NCBI GenBank assembly: GCA_041821185.1
Contig: JBGUBD010000002.1
Coordinates: forward strand, 124,001 to 188,000
Length of the DNA stretch: 64,000 nt
Reading direction: 5' to 3'
Source: Phycisphaerales bacterium AB-hyl4
GTDB lineage: Bacteria; Planctomycetota; Phycisphaerae; Phycisphaerales; Phycisphaeraceae
Shown: positions 45,655 to 54,770 of the stretch, in pieces
Numbering within the stretch: the first letter of the stretch is position 1
How the letters are laid out: every line of letters starts with the position of its first letter
Translations under genes and position numbers: made by a program
The notes under the pieces: generated by a model
Told to the model about the DNA's origin: nothing
The model's database searches: none
What the model saw: only the letters and a program-made list of their open reading frames with translations

Positions 45655-47721
45655 TCAATTGTCCTCGGGCTGGGTGAGGATCGGCGGGTCCGTGCCGGGC
45701 GAGCGTGTGGGCTGCTGGGTGTTGTCGCCCGGCAGCTCGGGTCGCCCGGCGTCCGGCGAAGACACGCCGGGGCTGCCGCCACCCATCCACGGGACACCTT
45801 CCGTGCGGTCACGGCCGGTCGGCTGGCCGGGCCGATCGAGCCAATCGCCCTCGGTGACCGGCTCGGGGCCGAGCATGGGCTCAGGGGTCTCGTCGCCAAT
45901 TTCCGGACGCAACTGGTCGACGGTCTCTTCGTACTCGGCGATGAGCTGCGCCAGCGGGCCCGTGTTCACTTCCACCGGAGCGGCGATGTGGCCGCGGTTG
46001 GCGAAGCGGTAGATAGTTTCCACGACCTGGCTGTAGGTCAGGTCCAGGCCCTTCTCGTCCGTACCGGGCTCGGGTGAGTGTGCGAGCAGATAGGCCAGCG
46101 ACGCCACGTTGGGCCAGACCTCGTATTGCTTGCCCTCGATCGTGCCCGGCCGTTGGTAGTAGACGTTCAGGGCGGCTTCTTCGTCATCCGACCGGACCAT
46201 CAGCCGACTGTCCCACATCTGCGCGAACATGGGTGTGCGGAAGCCGAGCTGGTCGTCGAAAATCACCAGCCGGGGGAAGTGCTCCTGCGTGATGTAGATC
46301 ATCGGCTTTTCGGCCGGCACGCGATCGATGACGAACTTCAGCCCGTTGGCATTGCGGATCGGCATACGGTCGATGATGGGGTCGTTGATTGCTGCCAGCG
46401 ATTCGTACGCCGCGATCCGCACCGCCGTATCGTCATCATCAAGCAGTGCCTTGAGCGCCCGCGATCCGCTGGTGCTGCGAGGCAGGTAAACCAATGCCTC
46501 GGCCACACGCTGCCGTGCCTGCGGCTCGTCGCTGCTCCTGGCCAGCGATGCCAGCACAAGCCCGGCTCGCTCATCCTGCAACCAGGCGCCCGCCTCCAAC
46601 GCGGCGAGGCTCAACACCGGGTCCTCATCTTCATAATAATTTCGCAGCACGGGCAGGATCGTCCGCCCCAGCGAACGCCACGCCAACACAACACGTTCCT
46701 GTCGATCGGAGTCTTCGCGTAGCCGACGTGCCAGCCGCTCGGCCTGCTCAGTTTCGAAGTTGGGGCCGCGCTGGATGTACAGATGAGCGACCAGCTCCAT
46801 CAACACATCCGGCCGGGTGGCGTAATCCCGCGGCACGTTTATGTGGATGACCATCGCCGTCTGCGGCACGGCCGTCTGCTGCCGCGAGCCGGGGCCGGCG
46901 GGGAATCGCTCGTTGATCCGGTCCGCGATCGCCCGGCTGCGGTTCCAGCTGGATTGGTTCAACACCAGCTCGATCTGCTGCGGCAGCGTCACTTTGCCGC
47001 CGGCGACCACCATGGCCTGGCGGAGAAACCGGCGTTGGTCGTCCTCGTCGCTTTCCTCGTCGAACGGGTTGATGTAGATCGGCCCGTTGGCTTCGGCGCG
47101 GGTTCGGCTGAAACCCACTGCCGGGTTCGTGCCGTCGAGACTCAGGTCGGTGGTCCACAGCGTGCCGCCGGCGAGACTGGTGGTCTGCGTCTGCGGCAGG
47201 GCGGAAACGAGCACGTCGAAACGCGCACCGCGCACCGCCCCGGCGGGGATGAAGCCCTGCACGGCAACAATGGCGGTGCTCGGGTCGGCCAGCAGTTGCT
47301 CGGGGCTCATGCGGGCGAAGGGCTGGAAGGCTTCGGGCATCTCGCGTCGGATGCGCGTCGAGCCAACGCCCATCTGCCGCAGGCGATTGAGCATCCGCTG
47401 GCGGAGGAAGGCGGGCACTTCCTGCGAGCCCGTGCCGTCGAGCCCGACGACCAGGCCGAAGCCGGAGACGAGCATGGGCTCGTAGTTTCGCAAATTGGCC
47501 ATCGACCCCACGCTGCCACGGAGGTATTCCGGGCCGGTGTAGGTGGCGGTGGGCGGTGGGTTGTCAGGTCGGCTGACGGTACGCGGCTCGCAGCCGACGA
47601 TGCCGAGCGTCAGCCCGGCCAGCGCGAGGCACAGCCCCACCAGGCTGGCGATCGACGGGCGGTGGCGATGGCGGGCGAGCAGGCGGTGTGCGTGTGCGGG
47701 CCTGTTCAGTGTATGAGCCAT
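45655..47721 (-). CDS. Lipoprotein with FlgI (flagellar P-ring)-like region and HEAT-like repeats
   Basis: The 688-residue protein has an N-terminal signal peptide with a lipobox, IVGC, the lipidated cysteine being C44. Residues about 75-320 resemble FlgI: NYEPMLVSGFGLVVGLDGTGS is the family hallmark, and FIPAGAVRGARFDVLVSALP, GGTLWTTDL and INERFPAG fit. Residues about 335-440 look like HEAT/PBS repeats (ALEAGAWLQDERAGLVLASLARS, ALKALLDDDDTAVRIAAYESLAAI). A unique domain with a Pro/Gly-rich tail follows. No flagellar gene is near. It may be an envelope ring- or scaffold-like protein; function unknown. The ATG at 47721 has only a weak ribosome site. Confidence 0.8.
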   Translation of the reverse strand: MAHTLNRPAHAHRLLARHRHRPSIASLVGLCLALAGLTLGIVGCEPRTVSRPDNPPPTATYTGPEYLRGSVGSMANLRNYEPMLVSGFGLVVGLDGTGSQEVPAFLRQRMLNRLRQMGVGSTRIRREMPEAFQPFARMSPEQLLADPSTAIVAVQGFIPAGAVRGARFDVLVSALPQTQTTSLAGGTLWTTDLSLDGTNPAVGFSRTRAEANGPIYINPFDEESDEDDQRRFLRQAMVVAGGKVTLPQQIELVLNQSSWNRSRAIADRINERFPAGPGSRQQTAVPQTAMVIHINVPRDYATRPDVLMELVAHLYIQRGPNFETEQAERLARRLREDSDRQERVVLAWRSLGRTILPVLRNYYEDEDPVLSLAALEAGAWLQDERAGLVLASLARSSDEPQARQRVAEALVYLPRSTSGSRALKALLDDDDTAVRIAAYESLAAINDPIIDRMPIRNANGLKFVIDRVPAEKPMIYITQEHFPRLVIFDDQLGFRTPMFAQMWDSRLMVRSDDEEAALNVYYQRPGTIEGKQYEVWPNVASLAYLLAHSPEPGTDEKGLDLTYSQVVETIYRFANRGHIAAPVEVNTGPLAQLIAEYEETVDQLRPEIGDETPEPMLGPEPVTEGDWLDRPGQPTGRDRTEGVPWMGGGSPGVSSPDAGRPELPGDNTQQPTRSPGTDPPILTQPEDN

Positions 47722-47848
47722 GCGGAATCCATGGATCGAGCAGGGGAGGGTGGGGGAAGGTCCGATATAGCCCGCCATTGTCGGCCGAGGGCGCGTCGAG
47801 GTCAAGTGCCCGCGGTGAGACCGCAGCAGGGGCTATTTCCACCCCCGA

Positions 47849-48709
47849 TCAGTCCGCGAGCGTCAGCGGACGCGGATTCGGCAGCAGGCCCAGCGGGTTG
47901 GCCATCTCGGCCAGGCGGCGGACGGCGGCCAGCTCGCGCTCGCTCACGCTGTAACGCAGGATGTTCGCCAGATAATCGTAGGCCAGGTCGCTCGGCCACC
48001 CCCGGCCAGGCGCGTGCCGCCGGGCGATGGCGTCGATGTCCCGGGCATTGATCTGCCGCTGCCGATCGAGGTGGGCGGGCAACTCGCCCAGATCCGTGCC
48101 TTTGCGAGCCATCCACACAGCAAAGAGAAAAGGCAGGTCGGTCAACTCATGCCACGCCTCGCCGAGGTCAAGCTGGTAGGGGTATTCGATGGCGCGCGGT
48201 GAGTCGGTGACAACCTTGTCGCCGATCAGCAGCATCGCCTCGGGCGACTCGGCCAGCCGATGCCCCGCCACATGCTCGCGAGCGTGGTAGTCGATCAGCG
48301 TCGGCCGACGCCCGTGTATCGCGTGTAAGAGCACTTGCAGCAGCACGACGCTTGTGTGGCTGTCCGTGTCCGCGTGCACCACGTCGACCTGATCAATGGG
48401 CGTCTTGCTGAAAAGTCGAACCGTCAGTGTACGCCCTTCGCTGGCAATCCCGCCGACGGGCACGATCACCAACGGCTCTGCCGACCGGAAATAGTCCACC
48501 ACCGGGCACAGCGCCAGGTCCACCTGTCCTGTCTCCAGATCGTGCAACAACCCGGCGGGCACATCAAACCGCACCTGCAACGTCGGGTCGCCGTCCAAAC
48601 CCTCGATCAACGGCCGGGCGTTGAGATAGCTCACACACCCCAGTCGATGCACAACCGTCGAACCGTGGGAGGGTTTCTCGTTTCTGGTTTCTCGTTCCTC
48701 GTTGTTCAT
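47849..48709 (-). CDS. mqnA: Chorismate dehydratase (futalosine menaquinone pathway)
   Basis: MqnA removes water from chorismate to give 3-enolpyruvoyl-benzoate, the first step of the futalosine pathway. The product resembles the MqnA/MqnD family: RLGCVSYLNARPLIEGL, FDVPAGLLHDLETGQVDLALCPVVDY, YHAREHVAGHRLAESPEAMLLIGDKVV and DLGEAWHELTDLPFLFAVW. The start is uncertain. ATG 48709 lies in a repeated GGTTTCTGG-type run; homology begins near a GTG at 48652, which would give 267 residues. Confidence 0.9.
   Translation of the reverse strand: MNNEERETRNEKPSHGSTVVHRLGCVSYLNARPLIEGLDGDPTLQVRFDVPAGLLHDLETGQVDLALCPVVDYFRSAEPLVIVPVGGIASEGRTLTVRLFSKTPIDQVDVVHADTDSHTSVVLLQVLLHAIHGRRPTLIDYHAREHVAGHRLAESPEAMLLIGDKVVTDSPRAIEYPYQLDLGEAWHELTDLPFLFAVWMARKGTDLGELPAHLDRQRQINARDIDAIARRHAPGRGWPSDLAYDYLANILRYSVSERELAAVRRLAEMANPLGLLPNPRPLTLAD
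48672..48703. repeat. GGTTTCTCGTTTCTGG-type repeat copy
   Basis: This run of GGTTTCTCG, TTTCTGG and TTTCTCGTTCC units overlaps the annotated N-terminus of mqnA. A reverse-orientation relative at 48727-48754 (CCAGAAACCAGCGAACTAGG) spans the lpxI stop codon. Confidence 0.55.
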
Positions 48710-48745
48710 GATGTCACCGCAGCGTCAAAACCAGAAACCAGCGAA

Positions 48746-49618
48746 CTAGGAACCGGCAGCGGCCGCCTCGGCATCATCGGCCCCCATTCCCACAATTGGT
48801 ATTTTCGCCGCGTCTGCCGCCGCGATCACCGCTGGCTTGTCCGCCAGGATCACCTTCCCCGCCGACACCACGATGCATCGCCCGCCAGCCCGCTTGACGT
48901 TTTCAATCGTCTGCACGCCCAGCGTCGGCACGTCAAAGCGCAGGTCCTTCGTCGGCAGCGCACCCTTGGCCAGCACCCATCCGCCCGATCGACACAACTT
49001 GCCCGCGCGCTCAATCATCTCGTCCGTGCCTTCGAACGCTTCCACCGCGATCACGTCGCGCTCCTTCACCGCCAGCGACTGGCCGATGTCCAGCTCGTTC
49101 AGCCGCATCAAGATCGGCCAGGCGAAGCGGAGGTCCGCCCACTGCCCGCTCGTCGGTTGGCAACGCGTCAATACGCCTTCGCCTGCCATGTGCTCCGCGA
49201 TGTATCGTGTCGTGTCGATCAGTTCGATCCCATTTCGGCCCAGCTCGTCTGCCAGCACGCCAAGTATCTTCTGGTCGCGCTTGTCGTGTCGCAGCACACG
49301 GTACCACAACCATGCTGCCCGCCAATCGGGAACCTGCCGCCACAGCCGCATCGGCTCGTACATGTGCGCCTTGCGGACGTAGCCGACCATGACCGCCTGT
49401 TTCACCCCCCATCGTCGCAACAGGCGAATCCACTTGCCCAGCCGGACGAGCCCGGCCTCGCTGAACGCGTCGCAATACGTTGGCAGGTCATCGTCAAACT
49501 GATCCGCCAGCCCGACGCACATCACCCGCCGACCGGCCGCGCGTATCCCCTCCGCCTCCAGCACGGGCAGTCGGCCGCCCCCTGCAATCAGACCAATCGG
49601 TTCCGCTTCGTTCGCCAT
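48746..49618 (-). CDS. lpxI: UDP-2,3-diacylglucosamine pyrophosphatase LpxI
   Basis: LpxI hydrolyses UDP-2,3-diacylglucosamine to lipid X, a step of lipid A synthesis at the inner face of the inner membrane. The 290-residue protein (old name DUF1009) has IGLIAGGGRLPVLEAEGIRA, RLGKWIRLLRRWGVKQAVMVGYVRK, GVLTRCQPTSGQWADLRFAWPI, AVEAFEGTDEMIERAG and LRFDVPTLGVQTIENVKRAGG. It implies an outer membrane with lipid A. The start at 49618 matches family homology. It lies upstream of mqnA on the same strand. Confidence 0.9.
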   Translation of the reverse strand: MANEAEPIGLIAGGGRLPVLEAEGIRAAGRRVMCVGLADQFDDDLPTYCDAFSEAGLVRLGKWIRLLRRWGVKQAVMVGYVRKAHMYEPMRLWRQVPDWRAAWLWYRVLRHDKRDQKILGVLADELGRNGIELIDTTRYIAEHMAGEGVLTRCQPTSGQWADLRFAWPILMRLNELDIGQSLAVKERDVIAVEAFEGTDEMIERAGKLCRSGGWVLAKGALPTKDLRFDVPTLGVQTIENVKRAGGRCIVVSAGKVILADKPAVIAAADAAKIPIVGMGADDAEAAAAGS

Positions 49619-49819
49619 GCGCCAATCATACCTTCCCGCTCCAACATAAGGGACCGTCGCCACAAGCCGAGGGGTGAGTGCAACGAAGCCCCGGATCACC
49701 GCCACCGACCATCGAACACCAGCAATCCTCCATTCCTATTTCACCATGCCCCGCGCTGTCCTATACTGCAACCGCCAGGGTTCTTCTGGTCACTCTTTAA
49801 TCCGAGGAGGCGTTTCGCC

Positions 49820-51895
49820 ATGCCCACCTACTCCACCCAAGCCATCCGCAATATCGCATTCGTCGGCCAGCACGGCAGCGGCAAGACCACGCTCGTCGAG
49901 GCCCTGCTCCACAAGGCCGGCGTCATCGGTGCCATGGGCTCAATCGAAAACCGCGACACCACCGCCGACTATATGGAAGAGGAAAAAGAGCACGGCCACA
50001 GCCTCGCCGATGCCATCGTTCACTGCGACTACAAAGACACTCACATCAATCTCATCGACACCCCCGGCGCCGCCGACTTCCTTGGCCAGACCATCACCGC
50101 CCTCGCCGCCATCGAAACCGCCGCCCTGGTTATCGACGCCTCGGCCGGCATCGACGCCGTCTCCCGGCGGATCATGCAGGAAGCCAAAGACCTCAACCTC
50201 TGCCGTATGATCATCGTCAACAAGATCGACAGCAACAGCGCCGACTTCGCCGCCATGCTCCAACGTCTGCAGGACGCCTTCGGCACCGAATGCCTGCCCG
50301 TCAACCTTCCCGCAGACGGCGGCAAGCGCGTCGTTGACTGCTTCTTCAATCCCGACGGCCAAAGCGACCTCGGCTCCGTAGCAGACGCCCATTCCGCGCT
50401 CATCGACCAGGTCGTCGAAGTCGACGAGGAACTCATGGCCCTCTACCTCGAACAGGGCGAAGAACTCCAGCCCGAACAGCTTCACGAGCCATTCGAGAAA
50501 GCCCTCCGCGAAGGCCACCTCGTCCCCGTCTGCTTCACCGCCGCCCGTCCGCACGATACGCCCGACAAGCCCGTAGGCATCAGTGAACTGCTCGACATCT
50601 TCGTCAAGCTTGCCCCCAACCCCACCGAGGGCAACCCCCGCCCGTTCGTGCGCGGCGACGACAACTCGAATCAGATCCATCCGCGGCCCGATGCCGACGC
50701 TCACGTGCTCGCCCATGTGTTTAACGTCCGCGTCGACCCGTTCGTCGGCAAGCTCTCGATGTTCCGCGTCCATCAGGGCACGATCACACGCGATACGCAG
50801 CTTTACATCGGCGACCCGCGCAACGGCGACAGCAAACGCCCGTTCAAGGTCGGCCACCTGTTCAAGCTTCAGGGCAAAGACCACGTCGAGGTCGAGCGAG
50901 CCGTGCCCGGCGATATCGTCGCTGTGGCGAAGGTGGAGGAAGTGCACCGCGACGCCGTGCTGCACGATCATCACGATGAAGACCGCATCCACCTCGCCCC
51001 CATGCCCCTGCCTGAGCCGATGCAGGGCCTCGCCATCACCCCCAAACGTCGCGGCGACGAACAGAAAATCGCCGATGCGCTTAGCAAACTCGTCGAGGAA
51101 GACCCCAGCTTCCGCGTCACCCGCGACCCCGCCACGAAGGAAACGGTCATCCAGGGTCTCGGCGACCTGCACCTGCGCGTCGTGCTCGAAAAGCTCAAGA
51201 CCCGCTACAACGTCGAGGTCGACACCAAACCGCCCAAGATCGCCTACCGCGAAACCATCACCGCCAAAGCGGAGGGCCATCACCGCCACAAGAAGCAGAC
51301 CGGCGGTGCGGGGCAGTTCGGCGAAGTGTTCCTCCGCGTCGAACCACTCGATCGTGGCGCGGGTTTTGAGTACTCCAACGACGTGTTCGGCGGAGCCATC
51401 CCCAACTCGTTCATCCCCGCCATCGAGAAGGGCGTCCGCCAGGCGATGGAAGAGGGCGCACTCGGCGGCTACCCGGTTCAGGACGTCAAAGTTAGCGTCT
51501 ACGACGGCAAGCATCACCCCGTCGACTCGAAGGAGGTGGCTTTTGTTACCGCAGGCAAACGCGCCTTCATTGACGCGTTTAACAAGGCCAAACCCGTCCT
51601 GCTCGAACCGATGGTGAACCTGGAAGTTACCGTCCCGCAGAACGCGATGGGCGATATCACCGGCGACCTCTCCGGCCGACGCGGGCGCATCGTCGGCACA
51701 GACATCGAAGGCGATCAAGCCATGATCAAAGCCCTCGTCCCGATGGCCGAGATCACCACCTACCAGAGCCAGCTAAAGAGCATCACCGGCGGCCAGGGCA
51801 GCTACACCATGCAGTTCAGCCACTACGACCCCGTGCCCGGCAACGTGCAGCAGCAGATCGTCGCCCAGTACCAGCCGCGCGAGGAGGAGGACTGA
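49820..51895 (+). CDS. Elongation factor G-like GTPase (EF-G paralogue)
   Basis: The 691-residue protein has the full EF-G domain set, but altered GTPase motifs. P-loop is GQHGSGKTT (16-24). The switch I stretch is KEHGHSLADA, so the usual RGIT threonine is S61. G3 is DTPGAADF (80-87), so the catalytic His of DTPGHVDF is A84. NKID is intact (134-137). Domains II-V follow (HVFNVRVDPFVGKLSMFRVHQG, GAGQFGEVFLRVEPL, IVGTDIEGDQAMIKALVPMAEI). Such EF-G-like proteins are accessory or ribosome-recycling types rather than the main EF-G. Start at 49820 has GGAGG upstream; in-frame sequence before it is not EF-G. It is divergent from lpxI. Confidence 0.9.
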   Translation: MPTYSTQAIRNIAFVGQHGSGKTTLVEALLHKAGVIGAMGSIENRDTTADYMEEEKEHGHSLADAIVHCDYKDTHINLIDTPGAADFLGQTITALAAIETAALVIDASAGIDAVSRRIMQEAKDLNLCRMIIVNKIDSNSADFAAMLQRLQDAFGTECLPVNLPADGGKRVVDCFFNPDGQSDLGSVADAHSALIDQVVEVDEELMALYLEQGEELQPEQLHEPFEKALREGHLVPVCFTAARPHDTPDKPVGISELLDIFVKLAPNPTEGNPRPFVRGDDNSNQIHPRPDADAHVLAHVFNVRVDPFVGKLSMFRVHQGTITRDTQLYIGDPRNGDSKRPFKVGHLFKLQGKDHVEVERAVPGDIVAVAKVEEVHRDAVLHDHHDEDRIHLAPMPLPEPMQGLAITPKRRGDEQKIADALSKLVEEDPSFRVTRDPATKETVIQGLGDLHLRVVLEKLKTRYNVEVDTKPPKIAYRETITAKAEGHHRHKKQTGGAGQFGEVFLRVEPLDRGAGFEYSNDVFGGAIPNSFIPAIEKGVRQAMEEGALGGYPVQDVKVSVYDGKHHPVDSKEVAFVTAGKRAFIDAFNKAKPVLLEPMVNLEVTVPQNAMGDITGDLSGRRGRIVGTDIEGDQAMIKALVPMAEITTYQSQLKSITGGQGSYTMQFSHYDPVPGNVQQQIVAQYQPREEED

Positions 51896-51962
51896 CGTCC
51901 CTGGGCGTTGCGGCGAGCACGTTGCCTGCAAGACTGCTGTGATCTGCCTAGAATCTCGCCCG

Positions 51963-52589
51963 ATGGATCAGCCCCCGCCGCAAGCCGATGCAACGCCCTC
52001 ACCGCCGCCGTCGCGTGATACGCCGCCGCGCCTGCGTGCAGGGCGGTCGTGGTCTGCGATCATCGTCTTCGCCGTTGTCGCGATGGCGATTCTCGTCGGC
52101 GATCTTGCGCTGAAGTATGTCTCGTTCCGCACCGTGGCCGGCGTGCCCGTGCAGCTTGATCCGGCTCACCCCGGTGCGGGCATCCCGCTGCACGATCCGG
52201 TCGAGGTCGTGCCTTACATCCTCAGCCTCCGCCTCACCGCCAACACCGGCGCGGTGTTCGGCTCGATGGCAGGCTGGCGATGGGTGTTCGTTGTCATCAC
52301 CTTCATCGCCGTCGCTGTCATCTTCCGCGTGTTCTGGCGCAGCCGGGCTGACGCGTGGGTGTTTCACCTGGGTCTGGCGCTGATCCTCGGCGGTGCGCTG
52401 GGCAACCTCTACGATCGCCTGCGCTACTCGGCCGTGCGCGACATGCTCTGGCTGTTTCCTGAAACGCGCCTCTGGCCTTGGTTGTTCAACCTCGCCGACG
52501 CGGCGCTGATGGTCGGCGTCGGCCTGGTCATCCTCATGATGTGGCTGAACGAGATGCGTCCACGAAACGCCGAAGCAACTCCGCATTGA
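51963..52589 (+). CDS. lspA: Lipoprotein signal peptidase (signal peptidase II)
   Basis: LspA cleaves prolipoprotein signal peptides at the lipobox in the inner membrane. The 208-residue protein has a Pro-rich tail (1-25), then about four membrane segments. The catalytic region is GNLYDRLRYSAVRDML and FNLADAALMVG, holding the two conserved aspartates. RLTANTGAVFGSMAG is the other conserved block. It ends inside the oppositely oriented glutamine amidotransferase by 56 bases. Confidence 0.9.
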   Translation: MDQPPPQADATPSPPPSRDTPPRLRAGRSWSAIIVFAVVAMAILVGDLALKYVSFRTVAGVPVQLDPAHPGAGIPLHDPVEVVPYILSLRLTANTGAVFGSMAGWRWVFVVITFIAVAVIFRVFWRSRADAWVFHLGLALILGGALGNLYDRLRYSAVRDMLWLFPETRLWPWLFNLADAALMVGVGLVILMMWLNEMRPRNAEATPH

Positions 52590-53262
52590 GCGCCGGGTGT
52601 TCCGGCCCGGCCCGCTCCGGATGCCACTGCACGCCCACGTAAAACGGCCGACCAAGGTCCGCGATCGCCTCGATCGTGCCGTCACGCGTCTGCGCAATGA
52701 CCGACAACGAACCCGCCGCCGCCACCGCCTGCCGATGGCTCGACACGACATAGTTCACCCCATCGCCCCGGCCGGCCACGCACGCCCGTAGCGGATTCTG
52801 AGCCTCGCGCGCAAGACTCACTTCGTGCAGGTGATTGTCCTGATGCGCCTTCGCGTTCTCCGGCGAGAGCGTGTCCGGCAGGTACTGGTTCAACCGTCCA
52901 CCCGCGTGCAACGCCATCAACTGCATCCCCAGGCAAACGCCCAGCACCGCCCGGTCCCGCCGACTGGCCGCCGCGTCGAGCATCGCCAGTTCAAACGCCT
53001 GCCTTGTCGGGTCGATCACGCGGGCCCGCGGGTCCGTCGTTTCGCCGAACGGCTCCATGGCCGGGTCGTCTCCGCCGGTCAGCAGCAACCCGTCGCAGGA
53101 AACGACGTATTCCCGTGCCATTGCCGGGTCGTGTGGCAGCAGCAACGGCAGCCCGCCGGCCCGCGTCACCGCCTTGCTGTAGGCGATCGCCGAGCAGTAC
53201 TGCCCGCTGGCAGCGCTGCGCTGGATATTGTCCACCGTGATGCCGATTCTGGGTCGAGCCAT
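52534..53262 (-). CDS. Class I glutamine amidotransferase (peptidase C26, PuuD-like)
   Basis: The 242-residue protein resembles gamma-glutamyl hydrolases such as PuuD. The triad is C110 (LGVCLGMQ), H214 and E216 (GVQWHPE), and LTGGDDPAMEPFGE is the typical substrate-side segment. It would cleave gamma-glutamyl-gamma-aminobutyrate or a similar amide; the substrate is not certain. Its 3' end overlaps lspA by 56 bases. Confidence 0.9.
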   Translation of the reverse strand: MARPRIGITVDNIQRSAASGQYCSAIAYSKAVTRAGGLPLLLPHDPAMAREYVVSCDGLLLTGGDDPAMEPFGETTDPRARVIDPTRQAFELAMLDAAASRRDRAVLGVCLGMQLMALHAGGRLNQYLPDTLSPENAKAHQDNHLHEVSLAREAQNPLRACVAGRGDGVNYVVSSHRQAVAAAGSLSVIAQTRDGTIEAIADLGRPFYVGVQWHPERAGPEHPALNAELLRRFVDASRSATS

Positions 53263-53287
53263 CGCGGCATTGTAGGGTTCCTCGCCT

Positions 53288-53313
53288 GAACCAGAAACGA
53301 GATTCCAGCAACC
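53288..53313. repeat. GGTTTCTGG-type repeat (reverse orientation)
   Basis: GAACCAGAAACGAGATTCC here is the reverse complement of the runs at 18210 and 48672. It lies in the short gap before nuoD. Confidence 0.4.
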
Positions 53314-53416
53314 TCCTCACACCTCTCCACACCTCGCCATCTGGCACACCGTCCCCATCCCCACTACAATTCCATCCTTACTCATGGTTCACCCGACCAT
53401 ACGCTGAACAGACGCT

Positions 53417-54697
53417 ATGCCTTACGATCTGAAACCTATTGACGTGGACGTCGAAACGACGCCTTACCTCAAGCCGGAGCAGCAGCGCGGCGACCGCTGG
53501 ACGCTCAACTTCGGCCCGCAGCACCCGTCGACCCACACCACGCTTCGGCTGGTGATGGAACTCGACGGCGAACGCGTCGCGCGCGTCGTGCCGCACATCG
53601 GCTACCTCCACTCCGGCTTCGAGAAACTCGGCGAGTCGCTCGACTACAACCAGTACGTCACCATCGTCAGCCGAATGGACTACATCTCCCCGATCGCCAA
53701 CGACATCGCGTGGCACGGGGCGGTGGAGAAGCTCTTTGGCATCGACCTCACTCCGCGATGCAAGGTGGTTCGTACGATCCTCGCCGAGCTCGGCCGAATA
53801 CAGAACCACCTGCTGTGCATCGGCGCCGCCGCCATCGACCTCGGCGCGATCACCAGTTTCCTCTACGGCTTCAACCAGCGCGAATTTATCTACGACATCA
53901 TGGACTACGTGTCCGGCCAGCGCTTCCACCCCGACTACACCCGCGTTGGCGGCACGATGATGGATCTGCCCGACGAGGAAACGTTCAAGACGATGGTCAA
54001 GAACTTCCTCTACGAACAGCTACAACCCGCGGTTGACGATATTGCCGGCCTGCTGACCAAGAATCGCATCTTCCGCGACCGTACCGAAGACATCGGCACG
54101 ATCACCCGCGAGGACGCCATCGCCTGGTCGCTCACCGGCCCGCTCGCCCGCGCCGCCGGCGTGAAACGCGACCTCCGCAAAGATGAGCCTTACCTCTGCT
54201 ACGCCGACAACTGGGACGGCCAGGGGGCTGAAGCCGTCAAGTTCAAAGTACCCATCGCCACCACCGGCGACGTCTATGCCCGCTACCTCATCCGTCTCGA
54301 AGAGGTCAAGCAGTCGATCAGCATCATCGAACAGCTCATCGACAACATCCCCGGTGGCCCGATGAACGTCGACAGCGAAGGCAAGATGGTCAAGCCCACC
54401 AAGGACCAGGTCTACGGCTCGATCGAAGGGCTCATCCAGCACTTCGAACTGATCATGACCAATCGCGGCTGGGAAGCCCCCGTCGCCGAGGTCTACAGCG
54501 CACAGGAATCCGCCAATGGTGAGCTGGGCTACCACATCGTCTCCGACGGCGGCCCGCGAGCCTGGCGTGTCCACACCCGTCCGCCGAGCTTCATCCACTT
54601 CGGCGTCTTTTCACAGATGATGGAAGGCCATCTTCTCGCCGACGCCGTGGCGATTCTGGGCAGCCTGAACATCATCGCCGCCGAACTCGACCGTTAA
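53417..54697 (+). CDS. nuoD: NADH-quinone oxidoreductase subunit D
   Basis: NuoD is the 49-kDa-type subunit lining the quinone site of complex I. The 426-residue product has NFGPQHPSTHTTLRLVMELDGE, PHIGYLHSGFEKLGE, YNQYVTIVSRMDYISP and, near the end, RPPSFIHFGVFSQMMEGHLLADAVAILGSLNIIAAELDR. Conserved His and Asp at the quinone site are present. It starts a group with nuoE, a small gene and nuoF; nuoA-C and nuoG-N are absent from the window. Confidence 0.97.
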   Translation: MPYDLKPIDVDVETTPYLKPEQQRGDRWTLNFGPQHPSTHTTLRLVMELDGERVARVVPHIGYLHSGFEKLGESLDYNQYVTIVSRMDYISPIANDIAWHGAVEKLFGIDLTPRCKVVRTILAELGRIQNHLLCIGAAAIDLGAITSFLYGFNQREFIYDIMDYVSGQRFHPDYTRVGGTMMDLPDEETFKTMVKNFLYEQLQPAVDDIAGLLTKNRIFRDRTEDIGTITREDAIAWSLTGPLARAAGVKRDLRKDEPYLCYADNWDGQGAEAVKFKVPIATTGDVYARYLIRLEEVKQSISIIEQLIDNIPGGPMNVDSEGKMVKPTKDQVYGSIEGLIQHFELIMTNRGWEAPVAEVYSAQESANGELGYHIVSDGGPRAWRVHTRPPSFIHFGVFSQMMEGHLLADAVAILGSLNIIAAELDR

Positions 54698-54707
54698 CAC
54701 CTTCCAA

Positions 54708-54733
54708 GGCAGTGCACCTTAAAGTGCACTGCC
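54708..54733. repeat. 26-bp near-perfect palindrome (family A, copy 2)
   Basis: GGCAGTGCACCTT and AAAGTGCACTGCC differ from the 19650-19675 copy by a single G-to-A. It lies between nuoD and nuoE. Confidence 0.8.
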
Positions 54734-54770
54734 TGCATGCGTTTTTTGATCCCCTTAGAGCGACCCGACA

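Noticed and set aside
48335..49819. In-frame N-terminal extension of the EF-G-like gene
   Set aside because: It runs antisense to mqnA and lpxI, and a strong GGAGG plus ATG at 49820 marks the true start.
49940..51718. Long minus-strand frame of 592 codons opposite the EF-G-like gene
   Set aside because: It is the antisense of a clear EF-G paralogue; its Val/Asp/Gly-rich composition is typical of antisense frames in GC-rich genes.
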